This document shows, piece by piece, positions 19,006 through 27,867 of a stretch of DNA of 64,000 nt (the first letter of the stretch is position 1; every line of letters begins with the position of its first letter). Made by a program: the position numbers and the translations under genes. The notes under the pieces were generated by a model. It was not told where the DNA came from and searched no databases. It worked only from the letters and a program-made list of their open reading frames with translations. This DNA is from Pseudarthrobacter albicanus. Lineage in GTDB: Bacteria > Actinomycetota > Actinomycetes > Actinomycetales > Micrococcaceae. The stretch is taken from NCBI RefSeq assembly GCF_018224015.1, contig NZ_JAGPOT010000017.1:1-64000 (forward strand). The letters run 5' to 3'.

Positions 19006-20174
19006 GCGTCGGCCCTTTCCGTAGGTGACCCCAGGGTGCTGGTGTCCAAAACAAAACGGTACTTCACGTCGCCGGCGACCATGCGGTCATAGGCCTCGTT
19101 GAGCTGGTCCGCCCGGACCATCTCGACGTCGGAGACGACGCCGTGTTCGGCGCAGAAATCCAGCAGCTCCTGGGTCTCGGCGATCCCGCCGATCAGGGAG
19201 CCCGCGTAGGCGATCCTGCGCCCGATGAGCGCGCCCGGGTTCACCGGCGGCATGGCCTCGGAGGGCAGGCCCAGCTGGAACAGTGCACCGTCCACGCGCA
19301 GGGTGCGGAAGTACGGGTTGAGGTCGTGCGGCGCGGCGACGGTGTCGATGATGACGTCGATGCTGCGGTCAGCGGCCGCCATGGCGGCGGCGTCGCGGGA
19401 GAGGATGACGTCATCCGCGCCGAGTGCGCGGGCCGCGGCAATCTTGGACTCGGAGGTGGTGAAGACCTTCACTTCCGCGCCCATCGCCTTGGCGAGCTTC
19501 ACGGCCATGTGGCCCAGGCCGCCCAGGCCGACGACGCCGACGACGTCGCCCTCCTCGACGTCGAAGTGGCGCAGCGGGGAGAACGTGGTGACGCCGGCGC
19601 AGAGCAGCGGCGCGGCCGCGGCGGGGTCCAGGCTCTCCGGGACCCGCAGCACGTAGCGGCGGTCCACCACGATGGAGGTGGAGTAGCCGCCCTGGGTGAT
19701 CGCATCGCCGTTGCGGGCGTCCTTGGCGCCGTACGTTCCGGTCATGCCGTTCTCGCAGTACTGCTCCAGTCCGTCCAGGCAGCTCTCGCACTCGCGGCAG
19801 GAATCCACCAGGCAGCCGACGCCGACCCTGTCGCCGGGGGCGAAGCCGTCCACGGCGGATCCCACCCGGCTGACGCGGCCGACGATTTCGTGGCCGGGCA
19901 CCAGCGGGTAGTTCTGGGTTCCCCATTCGCCCCGGGTGGCGTGGACGTCCGAGTGGCACAGCCCGCAGAACTCGATGGCGATCTCGACGTCGTCGTCGTT
20001 CGGCGCGCGCCGGGCGACGGTCAGCGGCACGAGTCCGCTGCCGTCGGACGTTGCGCCGTAGGCGGCGGCAAGGGAGGCTCCGGTGGCAAGCCGGGCGCCG
20101 GTGGCGGGTCCGGCGCCGTTGACGTCGGGCAGCGGCTTGGCAAGGGGCGGCGGTACGGGGCGTCCAGGAGTCAT
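19002..20174 (-). CDS. Zinc-dependent alcohol dehydrogenase (YahK/CAD-like)
   Basis: This 390-residue medium-chain dehydrogenase has catalytic-zinc residues in CGLCHSDVHATRGEWG and GHE, a structural zinc lobe CRECESCLDGLEQYC, and the nucleotide-binding [20 protein letters not shown]. The motifs fit broad-specificity NADP-dependent aldehyde reductases. The N-terminal 35-40 residues are poorly conserved and contain repeats of ATGA; the true start may be further in. The gene is coupled to the HIT gene. A paralogue lies at 57487-58527. Confidence 0.9.
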   Translation of the reverse strand: MTPGRPVPPPLAKPLPDVNGAGPATGARLATGASLAAAYGATSDGSGLVPLTVARRAPNDDDVEIAIEFCGLCHSDVHATRGEWGTQNYPLVPGHEIVGRVSRVGSAVDGFAPGDRVGVGCLVDSCRECESCLDGLEQYCENGMTGTYGAKDARNGDAITQGGYSTSIVVDRRYVLRVPESLDPAAAAPLLCAGVTTFSPLRHFDVEEGDVVGVVGLGGLGHMAVKLAKAMGAEVKVFTTSESKIAAARALGADDVILSRDAAAMAAADRSIDVIIDTVAAPHDLNPYFRTLRVDGALFQLGLPSEAMPPVNPGALIGRRIAYAGSLIGGIAETQELLDFCAEHGVVSDVEMVRADQLNEAYDRMVAGDVKYRFVLDTSTLGSPTERADA

Positions 20175-20377
20175 CCCTCGACGCTACCCCCGGTCCCGGC
20201 AACTGTTCCAATCAGAAGCGGCCGCTGCGGCAGGCCCATCCACGACCTGGCTGGACCAGCAGGCATGACCGCCTCGCCGGACTGATGCGTCGCTGACCGT
20301 TTCCGGCACGATGGCCCTATAGGCTGTGAATGCATCTCTCGCAGAGGTTCTGTGGGGAGTTACCGATTGGGGCAGAG

Positions 20378-21553
20378 ATGAGGATTTTCAGGCGTGTCGT
20401 CATGCCGGTGGCATGGCTGGCCGTGTTCGCCGTCATAGCAGTGGCCTTGGTCAAGATTGCGTTCGTCGACGGAATGAAGCCGGAGCAGGCCCTGGCCGGT
20501 CCGGCGGCCGAAGTCGCCGTTCCCGTCATCCAGGCAACGCGGGCCACCGTGACCAATAAAGTCCAGGTCACGGCAACTGTGCAAAGTGACGCGCCGGTCG
20601 GCGTCCGGAACACGGCTGCCGGAGTGGTGACACACATTTATTTGGCCGCGGGGACCAACGTGAACTCCGGGGAACGGCTGTTTCAGGTCCGTGCCGAAGT
20701 TCAGCCTGAGCCCACTGCGCGGGTCGCTTCCGAGCCGACGGCGGCCACGGGACAGCCGGGCGGCGCAGCCGCCGCGCAGGTCCGGCCGGTTGCTTCCCCC
20801 ACCTATACGTATACAGATGTGCTGGCTCCGGCTTCGGGTGTTCTGGAGACCCTGACGGTGCTCATCGACCAGCAGGTGAGCGTGGGCGAGGCTGCCGGAA
20901 CGGTCAACCCCGGGACCTTCACGGTCAGCGGTTCGGTCGACGCCGCACAACAGTACCGGCTGTTGGCCAAACCCGGATCCGCGCAGATTTCCGTGGTGGG
21001 CGGCCCGGCTCCCTTTACCTGTGCCTCCGTGGTGTTGACGAGCGCCGCCGGCGCTCAAGGCAATGCCACCGGGGGTCTTTCCGGCGGTGTGAGCCGCTCG
21101 GTCCCCTACGCCGCGAGCCCCGTGCCTGGTGGCGGTATCCCCGAGCAGGGTGGAACGCCCACCGGAACGCTCAGCTGCGCCGTCCCGCCTGAGGTTGAGG
21201 TTTTTGCGGGACTGGGCGCCACAATGACCGTCACAGCCGGCGAGGCCGCCGATGTCATCACCGTGCCGCTCACGGCCGTGGAGGGCAGTGTCAAGGAAGG
21301 CCTGGTCTGGTTGGCCGGGTCGGGCACGGCTCCCGAGCCCGGCGGCAATGGCGCCAATGGTCCTGCCGGCGGTCCGGCCGGCGGGCCGCAGCAACGGAAG
21401 GTCCAGCTGGGCCTCAACGACGGCTCCATGGTCGAGGTCGTCTCCGGCCTGGCCGAAGGGGAAGCCGTCCTTGAGTTCATTCCCGGTGCCCCGGCACAGG
21501 TGCCAACGGGACCGCAGTTCGCCGGGCCCGGCTCGTACCGGACCGGAGGCTGA
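20378..21553 (+). CDS. Membrane-fusion-type subunit of a MacAB-like exporter
   Basis: The 391-residue protein has one N-terminal membrane anchor (VMPVAWLAVFAVIAVALVKIA). A large extracytoplasmic part follows with split biotinyl/lipoyl-like segments (AAGVVTHIYLAAGTNVNSGE, VLAPASGVLETLTVLIDQQV) and Gly/Pro-rich inserts. In Gram-positive bacteria such adaptors assist MacB-type ABC systems. ATG 20378 places the helix at the very N-terminus; an in-frame start at 20330 would add 16 residues. The ATPase gene begins two bases after its stop and the permease overlaps that, forming a three-gene operon. Confidence 0.8.
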   Translation: MRIFRRVVMPVAWLAVFAVIAVALVKIAFVDGMKPEQALAGPAAEVAVPVIQATRATVTNKVQVTATVQSDAPVGVRNTAAGVVTHIYLAAGTNVNSGERLFQVRAEVQPEPTARVASEPTAATGQPGGAAAAQVRPVASPTYTYTDVLAPASGVLETLTVLIDQQVSVGEAAGTVNPGTFTVSGSVDAAQQYRLLAKPGSAQISVVGGPAPFTCASVVLTSAAGAQGNATGGLSGGVSRSVPYAASPVPGGGIPEQGGTPTGTLSCAVPPEVEVFAGLGATMTVTAGEAADVITVPLTAVEGSVKEGLVWLAGSGTAPEPGGNGANGPAGGPAGGPQQRKVQLGLNDGSMVEVVSGLAEGEAVLEFIPGAPAQVPTGPQFAGPGSYRTGG

Positions 21554-21555
21554 CC

Positions 21556-22263
21556 GTGGAGGAACTGGTGTCCCTCAAAGGCGTGACGCGGACCGTCCTG
21601 CTGCCGGACGACCAGGAACTGCACATTCTTCGCGGCGTCGACCTCGCTGTTCACAGTGGTGACCACACCGCGGTGATCGGACGATCCGGGTGCGGAAAGT
21701 CAACCTTGCTCAACCTGCTCGGGCTGCTGGACCTCCCCACCAGTGGTGAACTCACGTTCCAGGGAACGCCCGTGCGGCAGCTCCACAGCAACGCCCGGGC
21801 AAAACTGAGGGGCGAGGCGGTGGGTTTCGTTTTCCAGCAATTCAACCTGCTGCCTGGCCGCACCGCCCTGGACAACGTGGTCACGCCCCTGCTCTATGCC
21901 CGCGGCCCTGCATTCTGGCGGCGCCGGGAAATCGCCATGGACATCCTGGACCGTGTCGGCCTTGCCCGGCGTGCACAGACCTTGCCCAACATGCTCTCCG
22001 GCGGGGAACAGCAAAGAGTCGCGATAGCACGGGCCCTGGTCCGCCGGCCGCGCCTGATCCTGGCGGACGAACCGACCGGCGCCCTCGACGTGGACACCGG
22101 GCAGTCCGTCATGGCCCTGCTCGACACTGTGGCGACGGAATCGGGTGCCGCCCTCATCACCATCACCCATGACGTGAATGTCGCCGCCCTGGCGCGGGCC
22201 TGCTACCGGTTGGAATCGGGTGTTCTCACCCCGGCCGCCATCCCGGCGGGGGTGACGGCATGA
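21556..22263 (+). CDS. ABC transporter ATP-binding protein (MacB/LolD-like)
   Basis: The 235-residue ATPase has Walker A GRSGCGKST (about 41-49), a Q-loop in FVFQQFNLLPGRTALDNV, signature LSGGEQQRVAIARAL, Walker B LILADEPTGALD and the switch His in ITITHD. The QQFNLLP and LDVDTGQ features place it with LolD/MacB/FtsE-type mechanotransmission systems. Start codon is GTG 21556, preceded by GGAGG within the end of the previous gene. The permease ATG overlaps its stop. Confidence 0.92.
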   Translation: MEELVSLKGVTRTVLLPDDQELHILRGVDLAVHSGDHTAVIGRSGCGKSTLLNLLGLLDLPTSGELTFQGTPVRQLHSNARAKLRGEAVGFVFQQFNLLPGRTALDNVVTPLLYARGPAFWRRREIAMDILDRVGLARRAQTLPNMLSGGEQQRVAIARALVRRPRLILADEPTGALDVDTGQSVMALLDTVATESGAALITITHDVNVAALARACYRLESGVLTPAAIPAGVTA

Positions 22264-23453
22264 CCGGAATAATTTCGGCCCTCGTGGAAGCCTGGCAGGA
22301 ACTGCGGATCAACAAGACCCGGATCCTCCTGGCACTGCTGGGAGTGGCGCTTTCGGTCGCGGCCCTGACCTCGGTGGTGGGCCTTGGAAATCTGGCGCGT
22401 GAAGGCTTCAAAGCGGCCTCCGAGCGCAACGGCGGACGCTCCGCAACCCTGGGCATCGGAGTCTACGGTCCCACCCAGCCGGATCCGCAGAAACTCGAGG
22501 ACGCCTACCGGGGCATCATCGACCGCTACGGAATCGCGCATTACACCCATGTGACCCAAGCCCAGCAGGGATTCCAGTTCCCCCGCGGCGTGCAGCAGGT
22601 GCAGCTCCAGGTCGTGGATCCGGGCTACGGCGTCATTCACCGGCTGGAGGTCAGCCAAGGAAGCTGGTTTGCGGCCGACGACGAAAAACGGCTCGCCCCG
22701 GCACTTGTCGTGTCAGAGGCGTTCTACGACGCCGCCGGGCGGCCAAACCTGGTCACAAACCCGACGGTGAAGCTGGCGGGCGGCCGGGCAACAACCGCGG
22801 TGATGATCGGGGTGGTTCCTGACCTGTACCCGGAGATGCCGCCGTCGGCGTATATGCTGACGGGCGCCGCGGAACGGGCGGGGGCTGCCGGGATCGGCGG
22901 GGCAGGACCTGGGCAGTTCAAATTCTGGGTCCAGGACGGCCAGGCCGAAACGCTCAAGGCCGCCGTCACGTCAGATCTCCAACGGCAGTTCCCGGGCATG
23001 CAGGCGCAGGTCGACCGGATGGACTACGCGAGCCAGGGCGATCCCTTCGCCACGGTCGAGCTCGCCGTAGGCGGCATCGCCGGACTGGTCCTGCTCCTGG
23101 GCGCGGTCGGAATGCTGAACATTTCCATGGTCACCGTGCGGTACCGCGTGCGCGAAATCGGCATCCGCCGAAGCTTTGGGGCCACGTCCCGGCGTATTTT
23201 CCTTGGCGTCATGATGGAATCCGTGGTGGCGACGGCGGTGGCCGGGATCGTCGGCGTGATGCTCTCCGTCGCCGTCGTCAAAAACCCCTGGATCCAGTCC
23301 AAGATCGCGCCGGGCCTGACTGAATATCCTGCCTTTCCGGTTGAAGCTGCCATGCTGGGCCTGGGATCGGCGGTACTGGTCGGTGCACTGGCCGGAGCAA
23401 TACCTGCCCTCGTGGCAGTCCGGATCAAGGTGATCGACGCCATCCGCTTCTAG
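22260..23453 (+). CDS. ABC transporter permease, FtsX/MacB family
   Basis: The 397-residue permease has one N-terminal helix (ILLALLGVALSVAALTSVVG) and a large external MacB-core domain (about 45-270). Three C-terminal helices form the FtsX domain, starting IAGLVLLLGAVGMLNISMV, with the VRYRVREIGIRRSFGATSRRI coupling helix. It completes the exporter with the two preceding genes; ATGA overlap with the ATPase gene. The cargo is unknown; MacAB-like systems of this type export peptides, antibiotics or glycolipids. A TetR regulator lies convergent downstream. Confidence 0.9.
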   Translation: MTGIISALVEAWQELRINKTRILLALLGVALSVAALTSVVGLGNLAREGFKAASERNGGRSATLGIGVYGPTQPDPQKLEDAYRGIIDRYGIAHYTHVTQAQQGFQFPRGVQQVQLQVVDPGYGVIHRLEVSQGSWFAADDEKRLAPALVVSEAFYDAAGRPNLVTNPTVKLAGGRATTAVMIGVVPDLYPEMPPSAYMLTGAAERAGAAGIGGAGPGQFKFWVQDGQAETLKAAVTSDLQRQFPGMQAQVDRMDYASQGDPFATVELAVGGIAGLVLLLGAVGMLNISMVTVRYRVREIGIRRSFGATSRRIFLGVMMESVVATAVAGIVGVMLSVAVVKNPWIQSKIAPGLTEYPAFPVEAAMLGLGSAVLVGALAGAIPALVAVRIKVIDAIRF

Positions 23454-23516
23454 CAACTAGCCCATGGCGGGCGGCCTCTCCCCCGCCGCCCTTGATCACA
23501 TCGAAAGGCTGACCCC

Positions 23517-23819
23517 ATGCAACCCGACCTCGGCCAGCACGCGGCCAACGAACACGCGGACCTTGCAAAATCACTGCTGGCAGCTGCCGAAACCGCCCTT
23601 GCACAACGCCCGGGCAGCACGGAACTCCAAATCGAACTCGCCCAGGCCCACGCCACCCTGGCCCTCGCCCTCGAAACCCGCGCAGCAGCCTACGACACCC
23701 GCACCGCCGCCTACGTCGCATACTTGGCAACCCTGTCCACCGGACCCCACGCGGACAAGCAGCACGCCGCCATCGTGGAGAAACTGGTCCGCGACCGGCT
23801 CGGCTTCGAACGCGCCTGA
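23517..23819 (+). CDS. Small alpha-helical protein, hypothetical
   Basis: The product is a 100-residue Ala-rich protein predicted almost wholly helical (AAAETALAQRPGSTELQIEL and on). It is not secreted and has no membrane helix. The alternation of small and charged residues suggests an antiparallel helical hairpin. GAAAGG lies ten bases before ATG 23517, 63 bases after the exporter permease, so it may be the last gene of that operon. I do not recognise a family. Confidence 0.55.
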   Translation: MQPDLGQHAANEHADLAKSLLAAAETALAQRPGSTELQIELAQAHATLALALETRAAAYDTRTAAYVAYLATLSTGPHADKQHAAIVEKLVRDRLGFERA

Positions 23820-23823
23820 CCGG

Positions 23824-23884
23824 CCGCCTGCCGGCAGGCGGAAGGACCGCTGTGCCGACGCCCCCAATGACTACGTCGGCACAG
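23824..23884. terminator. Tandem hairpins, probable bidirectional terminator
   Basis: The first element is the 18-bp palindrome CCGCCTGCCGGCAGGCGG at 23824-23841. The second has 11-base arms CTGTGCCGACG (23850-23860) and CGTCGGCACAG (23874-23884) around a 13-base loop. They lie between the convergent exporter operon and TetR gene. Confidence 0.7.
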
Positions 23885-23986
23885 CTGCCGGCTTACCGTG
23901 CCCGGCGGCCGCTCCCGGTAAAAGACCCGCCAGCGCCCAGCCAAGAGTAAACGGTCGACGTCGGAAAAACAATCCGGTTACCCGGT

Positions 23987-24628
23987 TTATGCGCTTTCTG
24001 TGGCAACCAGTCCGGACAGGGCCTGCGGGTCCTCGTCGGCATCTTCATGCATGATCCCGGGCAGCAGGATGGCCCACATCTCCTCGATCCGCTGCATGAC
24101 GTCGGCGCGGCCGGCCAGGACACCGGAGACCATCTGGACCCCGGTGAACGACGCCACCAGGTATCTGGCAAGTGCCGCGGAGCCAACGGAGGACCGTACC
24201 TGCTTTTCTTCCTTGGCCCGGTCGGCCAGCTGTTCCATGGCAGCGATCCAGTCCTCGTACGGCTTTTGCACGGGCTGGCCGAATGCTGTCGCTTCCAGCG
24301 TGAGACGGATGCCTGCCCGGACAACCGGCTCGTGCACCAGCTGGAGCCCGAACGCGCGGCACATCAGGATCATGGTCGCCAGGGCAGGCCGGTGCTCGGC
24401 GAGGATCCCTTCGCTCTCCGCGACGACGATGCGGTGCTGCTCCTCGATCACGGCCCTGGCCAGATCTTCCTTGGACTGGAAGTGGAAGTAGAGCGCCCCC
24501 TTGGTCACCCTGGCCGCATTGGATACCTGGGCCAGACTGGCACTGCCGTAGCCGTGCTCCTCAAAGACCGCTGCCGCCCCGGCAATGATCGCCTCCCGCG
24601 TTGCCCTTGCCCGATCCTGAAGGACCAT
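23987..24628 (-). CDS. TetR-family regulator, ScbR/gamma-butyrolactone-receptor-like
   Basis: The 213-residue TetR protein has an N-terminal helix-turn-helix (ATREAIIAGAAAVFEEHGYG, VTKGALYFHFQSKEDLARAV) that closely follows the ScbR/ArpA pattern of Streptomyces. The ligand-binding domain occupies about 60-205. ATG 24628 has GAGG seven bases upstream; the longer frame from 24673 lacks a site. The ligand cannot be read from sequence. Candidate targets are its own promoter (palindrome at 24701) and possibly the convergent exporter operon. Confidence 0.85.
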   Translation of the reverse strand: MVLQDRARATREAIIAGAAAVFEEHGYGSASLAQVSNAARVTKGALYFHFQSKEDLARAVIEEQHRIVVAESEGILAEHRPALATMILMCRAFGLQLVHEPVVRAGIRLTLEATAFGQPVQKPYEDWIAAMEQLADRAKEEKQVRSSVGSAALARYLVASFTGVQMVSGVLAGRADVMQRIEEMWAILLPGIMHEDADEDPQALSGLVATESA

Positions 24629-24700
24629 AATGAACCTCAACTCTGGTATTCGGCATGTTTCCCGGACCCGCATTCATTCCGTCCATTTTCGATCCTAGCA

Positions 24701-24721
24701 AGACGGACGACCGGTCCGGTT
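24701..24721. promoter_or_regulatory. Imperfect palindrome upstream of the TetR gene, possible operator
   Basis: AGACGGAC-GACCG-GTCCGGTT has eight-base arms agreeing at six positions around a five-base spacer, about 75 bases upstream of the TetR start. The site lies in the 101-base gap to the convergent gene ending at 24730. Confidence 0.35.
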
Positions 24722-24729
24722 CCAGGCCT

Positions 24730-25722
24730 CTAGTAGGTCAGAAGCGGTGTGACCCTGATGGTGTCTGCGGTGATGTCGAGGCGGGTGGTGAAGCTGAAAT
24801 CCACCTTTTCGTCCAGGGGAAACTCCGCGCCGGTGAAGAGGTCGATCTGGCGTCCGGTGACCCTGGCCTTGCCGTCAAGCGGGGCAACCACCCAGCGCCC
24901 GCCGAAGGGCTCGATGCTGATTTCGGGGTACGTACTGACTGCCCACTGGATGGTGCCGGGAACGACGCGGTTAGTGGTGACGTGATAGAACGGGCAGTCC
25001 GGCTGAAGCCTTTGCTCTTTGCTCGCTTCGGCGGCGCAAACGTCCAGGTATTCGCTGGTCATCGTCCCGACGTCGGCCTTCAGCTTCTCCGTGGCAACAG
25101 TCAGCAGAGTAAGCCCGGCGGAGGGCGCGGCAGCCGAAGATACCGTGCCACGGCGGGCCGGGGCGGCGAAGTGTTCGCCGATCAGGGTGGCCTCATACTC
25201 GCCCGGGTAGAACACGGCAAAGGAATTCCTGCCATCAGGCAGGTTCACCGGGATCCCGTTGACAGTGGCCTGGACGGCATTGACGACGGTGACGTCCACG
25301 GTGGGCAGCTGCGCGGGCACGAAGGCCCAGGTGCTGAAGAACAGCCACTGGGTTCCGGTCTTCGCCAGAAGGAATTCGGTGCGCAGCGGGCTGCCGCCGA
25401 TGCTGTACTCCATGGGCACCGTGACCTGGTTTCCGGGGCGCTCCTGGGCGTCCCCGATTTTCACGTTCTCGATCCGTGACGCGGCGGTCTGCAGCGCCGT
25501 CCCGTCCAGCATGGCGGCATTGCCGGGCGGGACTGTGGCGTGCAGCAGTCCCAGCGCCTTTCCGCCCTGGCCATTTTGCAGGGCGCCCAGGTAGTCGCGG
25601 ACGGGCTGCTGCGGGCCGGCGATGGTGCTGTTGACGAGGCCGACGGCAAGAACGGCTGCGGCGATGGCCAGCATCAGGCACAACAGCCATCCGGCGGCAA
25701 TCTTCACCATTGCGTGGCTCAT
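24730..25722 (-). CDS. Membrane-anchored extracytoplasmic protein, hypothetical
   Basis: The 330-residue protein has one N-terminal helix (IAAGWLLCLMLAIAAAVLAV) and a long outside part rich in beta-strand-like segments. An early NTF2/DUF4878-like stretch (VRDYLGALQNGQGGKALGLL) suggests a repeated SnoaL-like fold. No catalytic motif is visible. The start (MSHAM; alternative MVKIA 12 bases in) overlaps the stop of the GT87 gene, so it is probably its co-expressed partner in envelope glycan work. Function unknown. Confidence 0.7.
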   Translation of the reverse strand: MSHAMVKIAAGWLLCLMLAIAAAVLAVGLVNSTIAGPQQPVRDYLGALQNGQGGKALGLLHATVPPGNAAMLDGTALQTAASRIENVKIGDAQERPGNQVTVPMEYSIGGSPLRTEFLLAKTGTQWLFFSTWAFVPAQLPTVDVTVVNAVQATVNGIPVNLPDGRNSFAVFYPGEYEATLIGEHFAAPARRGTVSSAAAPSAGLTLLTVATEKLKADVGTMTSEYLDVCAAEASKEQRLQPDCPFYHVTTNRVVPGTIQWAVSTYPEISIEPFGGRWVVAPLDGKARVTGRQIDLFTGAEFPLDEKVDFSFTTRLDITADTIRVTPLLTY

Positions 25723-27173
25723 CTGCGCCTACGGGACAGCGGATCTTCCGGACTTCTGAACCATCCGAGGGGCGGCAAGACCGGCGATACCTTGGCCGGG
25801 GAGCTGTCCCCGTGGAGCTGGAAGGCCGGTGCCAGGGATCCGCGGCGCAGCACGACGAGCCAGCAGGCCAGGATGGCCAGGGCGCAGAAGACGCCGGCGC
25901 TGGAGGCCATGATCCAGGGCCCGGGCGTCTGGATGTCCAGGTTTTCCGCGCCCAGGGCGGTGCCGATGGTCTTCGGCGGGAGCAGGAACACGAGCACCGA
26001 GATGCCCACCACCCCGCCCGTCAGCCAGCGCGTGATCCGGTACCGGGCCGGCGTCCCGCGCAGGGTCCAGGCGAAGGCGGGAAGCACGGCGGCGACCCAG
26101 ACCCGGTGGTGGGCCCAGGAGACGGGGCTGATCAGCAGCATGGTGAGCGCCGTCGTCGAGATGGCGATGACCCGGGCGCCCTGGTCGCTGGCGGTCTTGA
26201 TGATCACGGCGGCCAGCACCACCACCAGCAGGCTCAGCACCAGCCAGGGGGCGGGGGCGGGGGCGGGGGCGGCGGTCTCGGGGACGCCGAAGTGCAGCAG
26301 TGTGCCTTTGATGGACAGGTTGTCCACGTAGCCGGCGCCGCCGATCCGGGACGTGTCGGGCAGGACTTCCAGCCAGAACTGCAGGGATTCGGCGGGGCGC
26401 AGCAGGAACCCGGTCAGTACGGTGGAGGCGAAGCCGGCGCCCATGTTCAGCAGTCCGCGCCAGTCCTTGCGCATCAGGAAGTAGAGGCCGAAGACCAGCG
26501 GCGTGAGCTTGATGCCGGCCGCGACGCCGACCAGGAAGCCGCTGCCGGGCAGGGCCCGGGTCCAGCGCGGGTGGCGTGCCAGCAGGTCCGCGGCCATCAG
26601 GCCCATCAGCAGGATGTTGATCTGGCCGAAAGCCAGCGTCTCGCGCCACGGGCCAAGGTTCAGCACGGCCAGGACCAGCAGGAGGGCAGCCCAGCGGGCG
26701 CCGGTGGAGCGGAAGGCGCTGCGCCAGTCCGACTTGGCGTTCCAGTAGCGGACTGCGCGGACGGCAACCCAGACCGCCACGACGGCCCCGGCGGTGTTGA
26801 AGAGGTTCAGGGCGAGCTTTTCCGGAAGCCGGGCCAGCAGGCTGAAGAGCAGCGCGGCGAACGGCGGGTAGGTGAACGGCAGCCCCGGTCCGCCGGCCCC
26901 GGCGACGGAGGATCCGTAGAGGTCCGACGCCGCCGGGCCGGCCCCGTTGAGGATCTTGCCGCCGTGCCAGTAGACGCTGAAGTCGACACCCTGCTTGGAC
27001 CAGACGCCGAGCCAGACGGCCACCAGGGCCACCACCCCGGCAAGGGCCAACGGCGCAGCCAGCCGGGTGGCGAGCGGAAGCAGGTCGGCCGGGCGGCGCC
27101 CCGGCCTGCGGTCCGGCCCGCGGCCCGGCCGGCCCCAGGTCCGTCCGGACCGGTTCGGACTGGTGTCCGGCAT
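25719..27173 (-). CDS. GT87 (DUF2029) polyprenol-phosphate-mannose-dependent alpha-mannosyltransferase
   Basis: This is a 484-residue integral membrane glycosyltransferase with about ten helices. After the first helix comes the GT-C-type acidic motif region GVDFSVYWHGGKIL, then FTYPPFAALLF and FGQINILLMGLMAADLLARH, which are hallmarks of the GT87 family acting in lipomannan and lipoarabinomannan synthesis. ATG 27173 (MPDTSPNRSGR) was chosen; upstream in-frame residues look non-coding. The Pro/Ala tract PAPAPAP near the middle is low-complexity. It is coupled to the following membrane protein by an ATGA overlap. Confidence 0.85.
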   Translation of the reverse strand: MPDTSPNRSGRTWGRPGRGPDRRPGRRPADLLPLATRLAAPLALAGVVALVAVWLGVWSKQGVDFSVYWHGGKILNGAGPAASDLYGSSVAGAGGPGLPFTYPPFAALLFSLLARLPEKLALNLFNTAGAVVAVWVAVRAVRYWNAKSDWRSAFRSTGARWAALLLVLAVLNLGPWRETLAFGQINILLMGLMAADLLARHPRWTRALPGSGFLVGVAAGIKLTPLVFGLYFLMRKDWRGLLNMGAGFASTVLTGFLLRPAESLQFWLEVLPDTSRIGGAGYVDNLSIKGTLLHFGVPETAAPAPAPAPWLVLSLLVVVLAAVIIKTASDQGARVIAISTTALTMLLISPVSWAHHRVWVAAVLPAFAWTLRGTPARYRITRWLTGGVVGISVLVFLLPPKTIGTALGAENLDIQTPGPWIMASSAGVFCALAILACWLVVLRRGSLAPAFQLHGDSSPAKVSPVLPPLGWFRSPEDPLSRRRR

Positions 27174-27521
27174 GGCCCCAAGAGAGGGCCCCGCAGGCGG
27201 GGGTGCGTTTCTTCGGTGTCGAGCAGTGACATTCGCGTATCCCCCAACTTTGACTGCCGATGTCGGCACGTTCTCGAAAGCATCCGGGCCGGCCGGTCTT
27301 TATTAAACCGGGCAACCGTCTTGTTACATCCTACCGAAGCCGGCTAAAGACGCCGTGTCCGGCGGCGCGCCGTGACCGCCCGTCTTTGTCTTTGCGACCA
27401 TGCCGTGTCTCTTGACGGCGGCTCCCAGTGGATGGAGACCGGGCAGTTCCTATGTATTGCCCGCGCACCCCGCGCATTTTCTCCGGGATTACACTGGGGC
27501 CAACAGGGGCGGAGCCACACC
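27174..27521. other. Intergenic region, divergent promoters, no gene seen
   Basis: This 348-base gap separates the GT87 gene (minus) from the small membrane gene (plus). It holds AT-richer promoter-like DNA around 27298-27335 (TTTATTAAACC, TTGTTACATCC). Reading frames crossing it lack starts with ribosome-binding sites and coding character. Confidence 0.5.
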
Positions 27522-27788
27522 GTGAATTCTCAAGAGCGAATATTGCAGGTCGCGGCCGGTGTCGGACTGGTGATCATCCTGGCACCTCTTTCTGCCGCTT
27601 CTTTGGACAGACGGCTTTCCTATCCGGATGTTCTCCCTCTCATTGGTCCTCGTCGGGTTCGGCACCGGCATGGCCGGCATGTCCATCAGCAGGCTCCTGG
27701 CCGCCGGAAGCCGGGCCAGGGAGTTCACCTTCATCGGCGGCGGCATGATGGGGATGGCGATGGTGGTTATCGGCCTATTAATCACTGA
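27522..27788 (+). pseudogene. Small membrane protein gene, apparently frameshifted
   Basis: From GTG 27522 (GGAG upstream) the frame gives one helix VAAGVGLVIILAPLSAASLD and then degenerates into His/Arg-rich sequence. A second good helical segment (LSLVLVGFGTGMAGMSISRL, then GMMGMAMVVIGLLI) lies in the +1 frame from ATG 27628. Joined across about 27625, the two would make a coherent two- to three-helix protein of about 100 residues. This suggests a frameshift or sequencing error. The family is not recognised. Confidence 0.4.
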
Positions 27789-27867
27789 GCGCGACTGGAG
27801 GGGCCGACGAACGGTGCCGTATTGCCGGTGTGCTGCAACGGGGCGGACAATACCGACAGGAGGAAAA

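Noticed and set aside
25710..27347. 545-codon plus-strand frame across the GT87 gene
   Set aside because: Its Gln/Gly/Asp repeats are the typical antisense shadow of a membrane protein gene, which is clearly real on the other strand.
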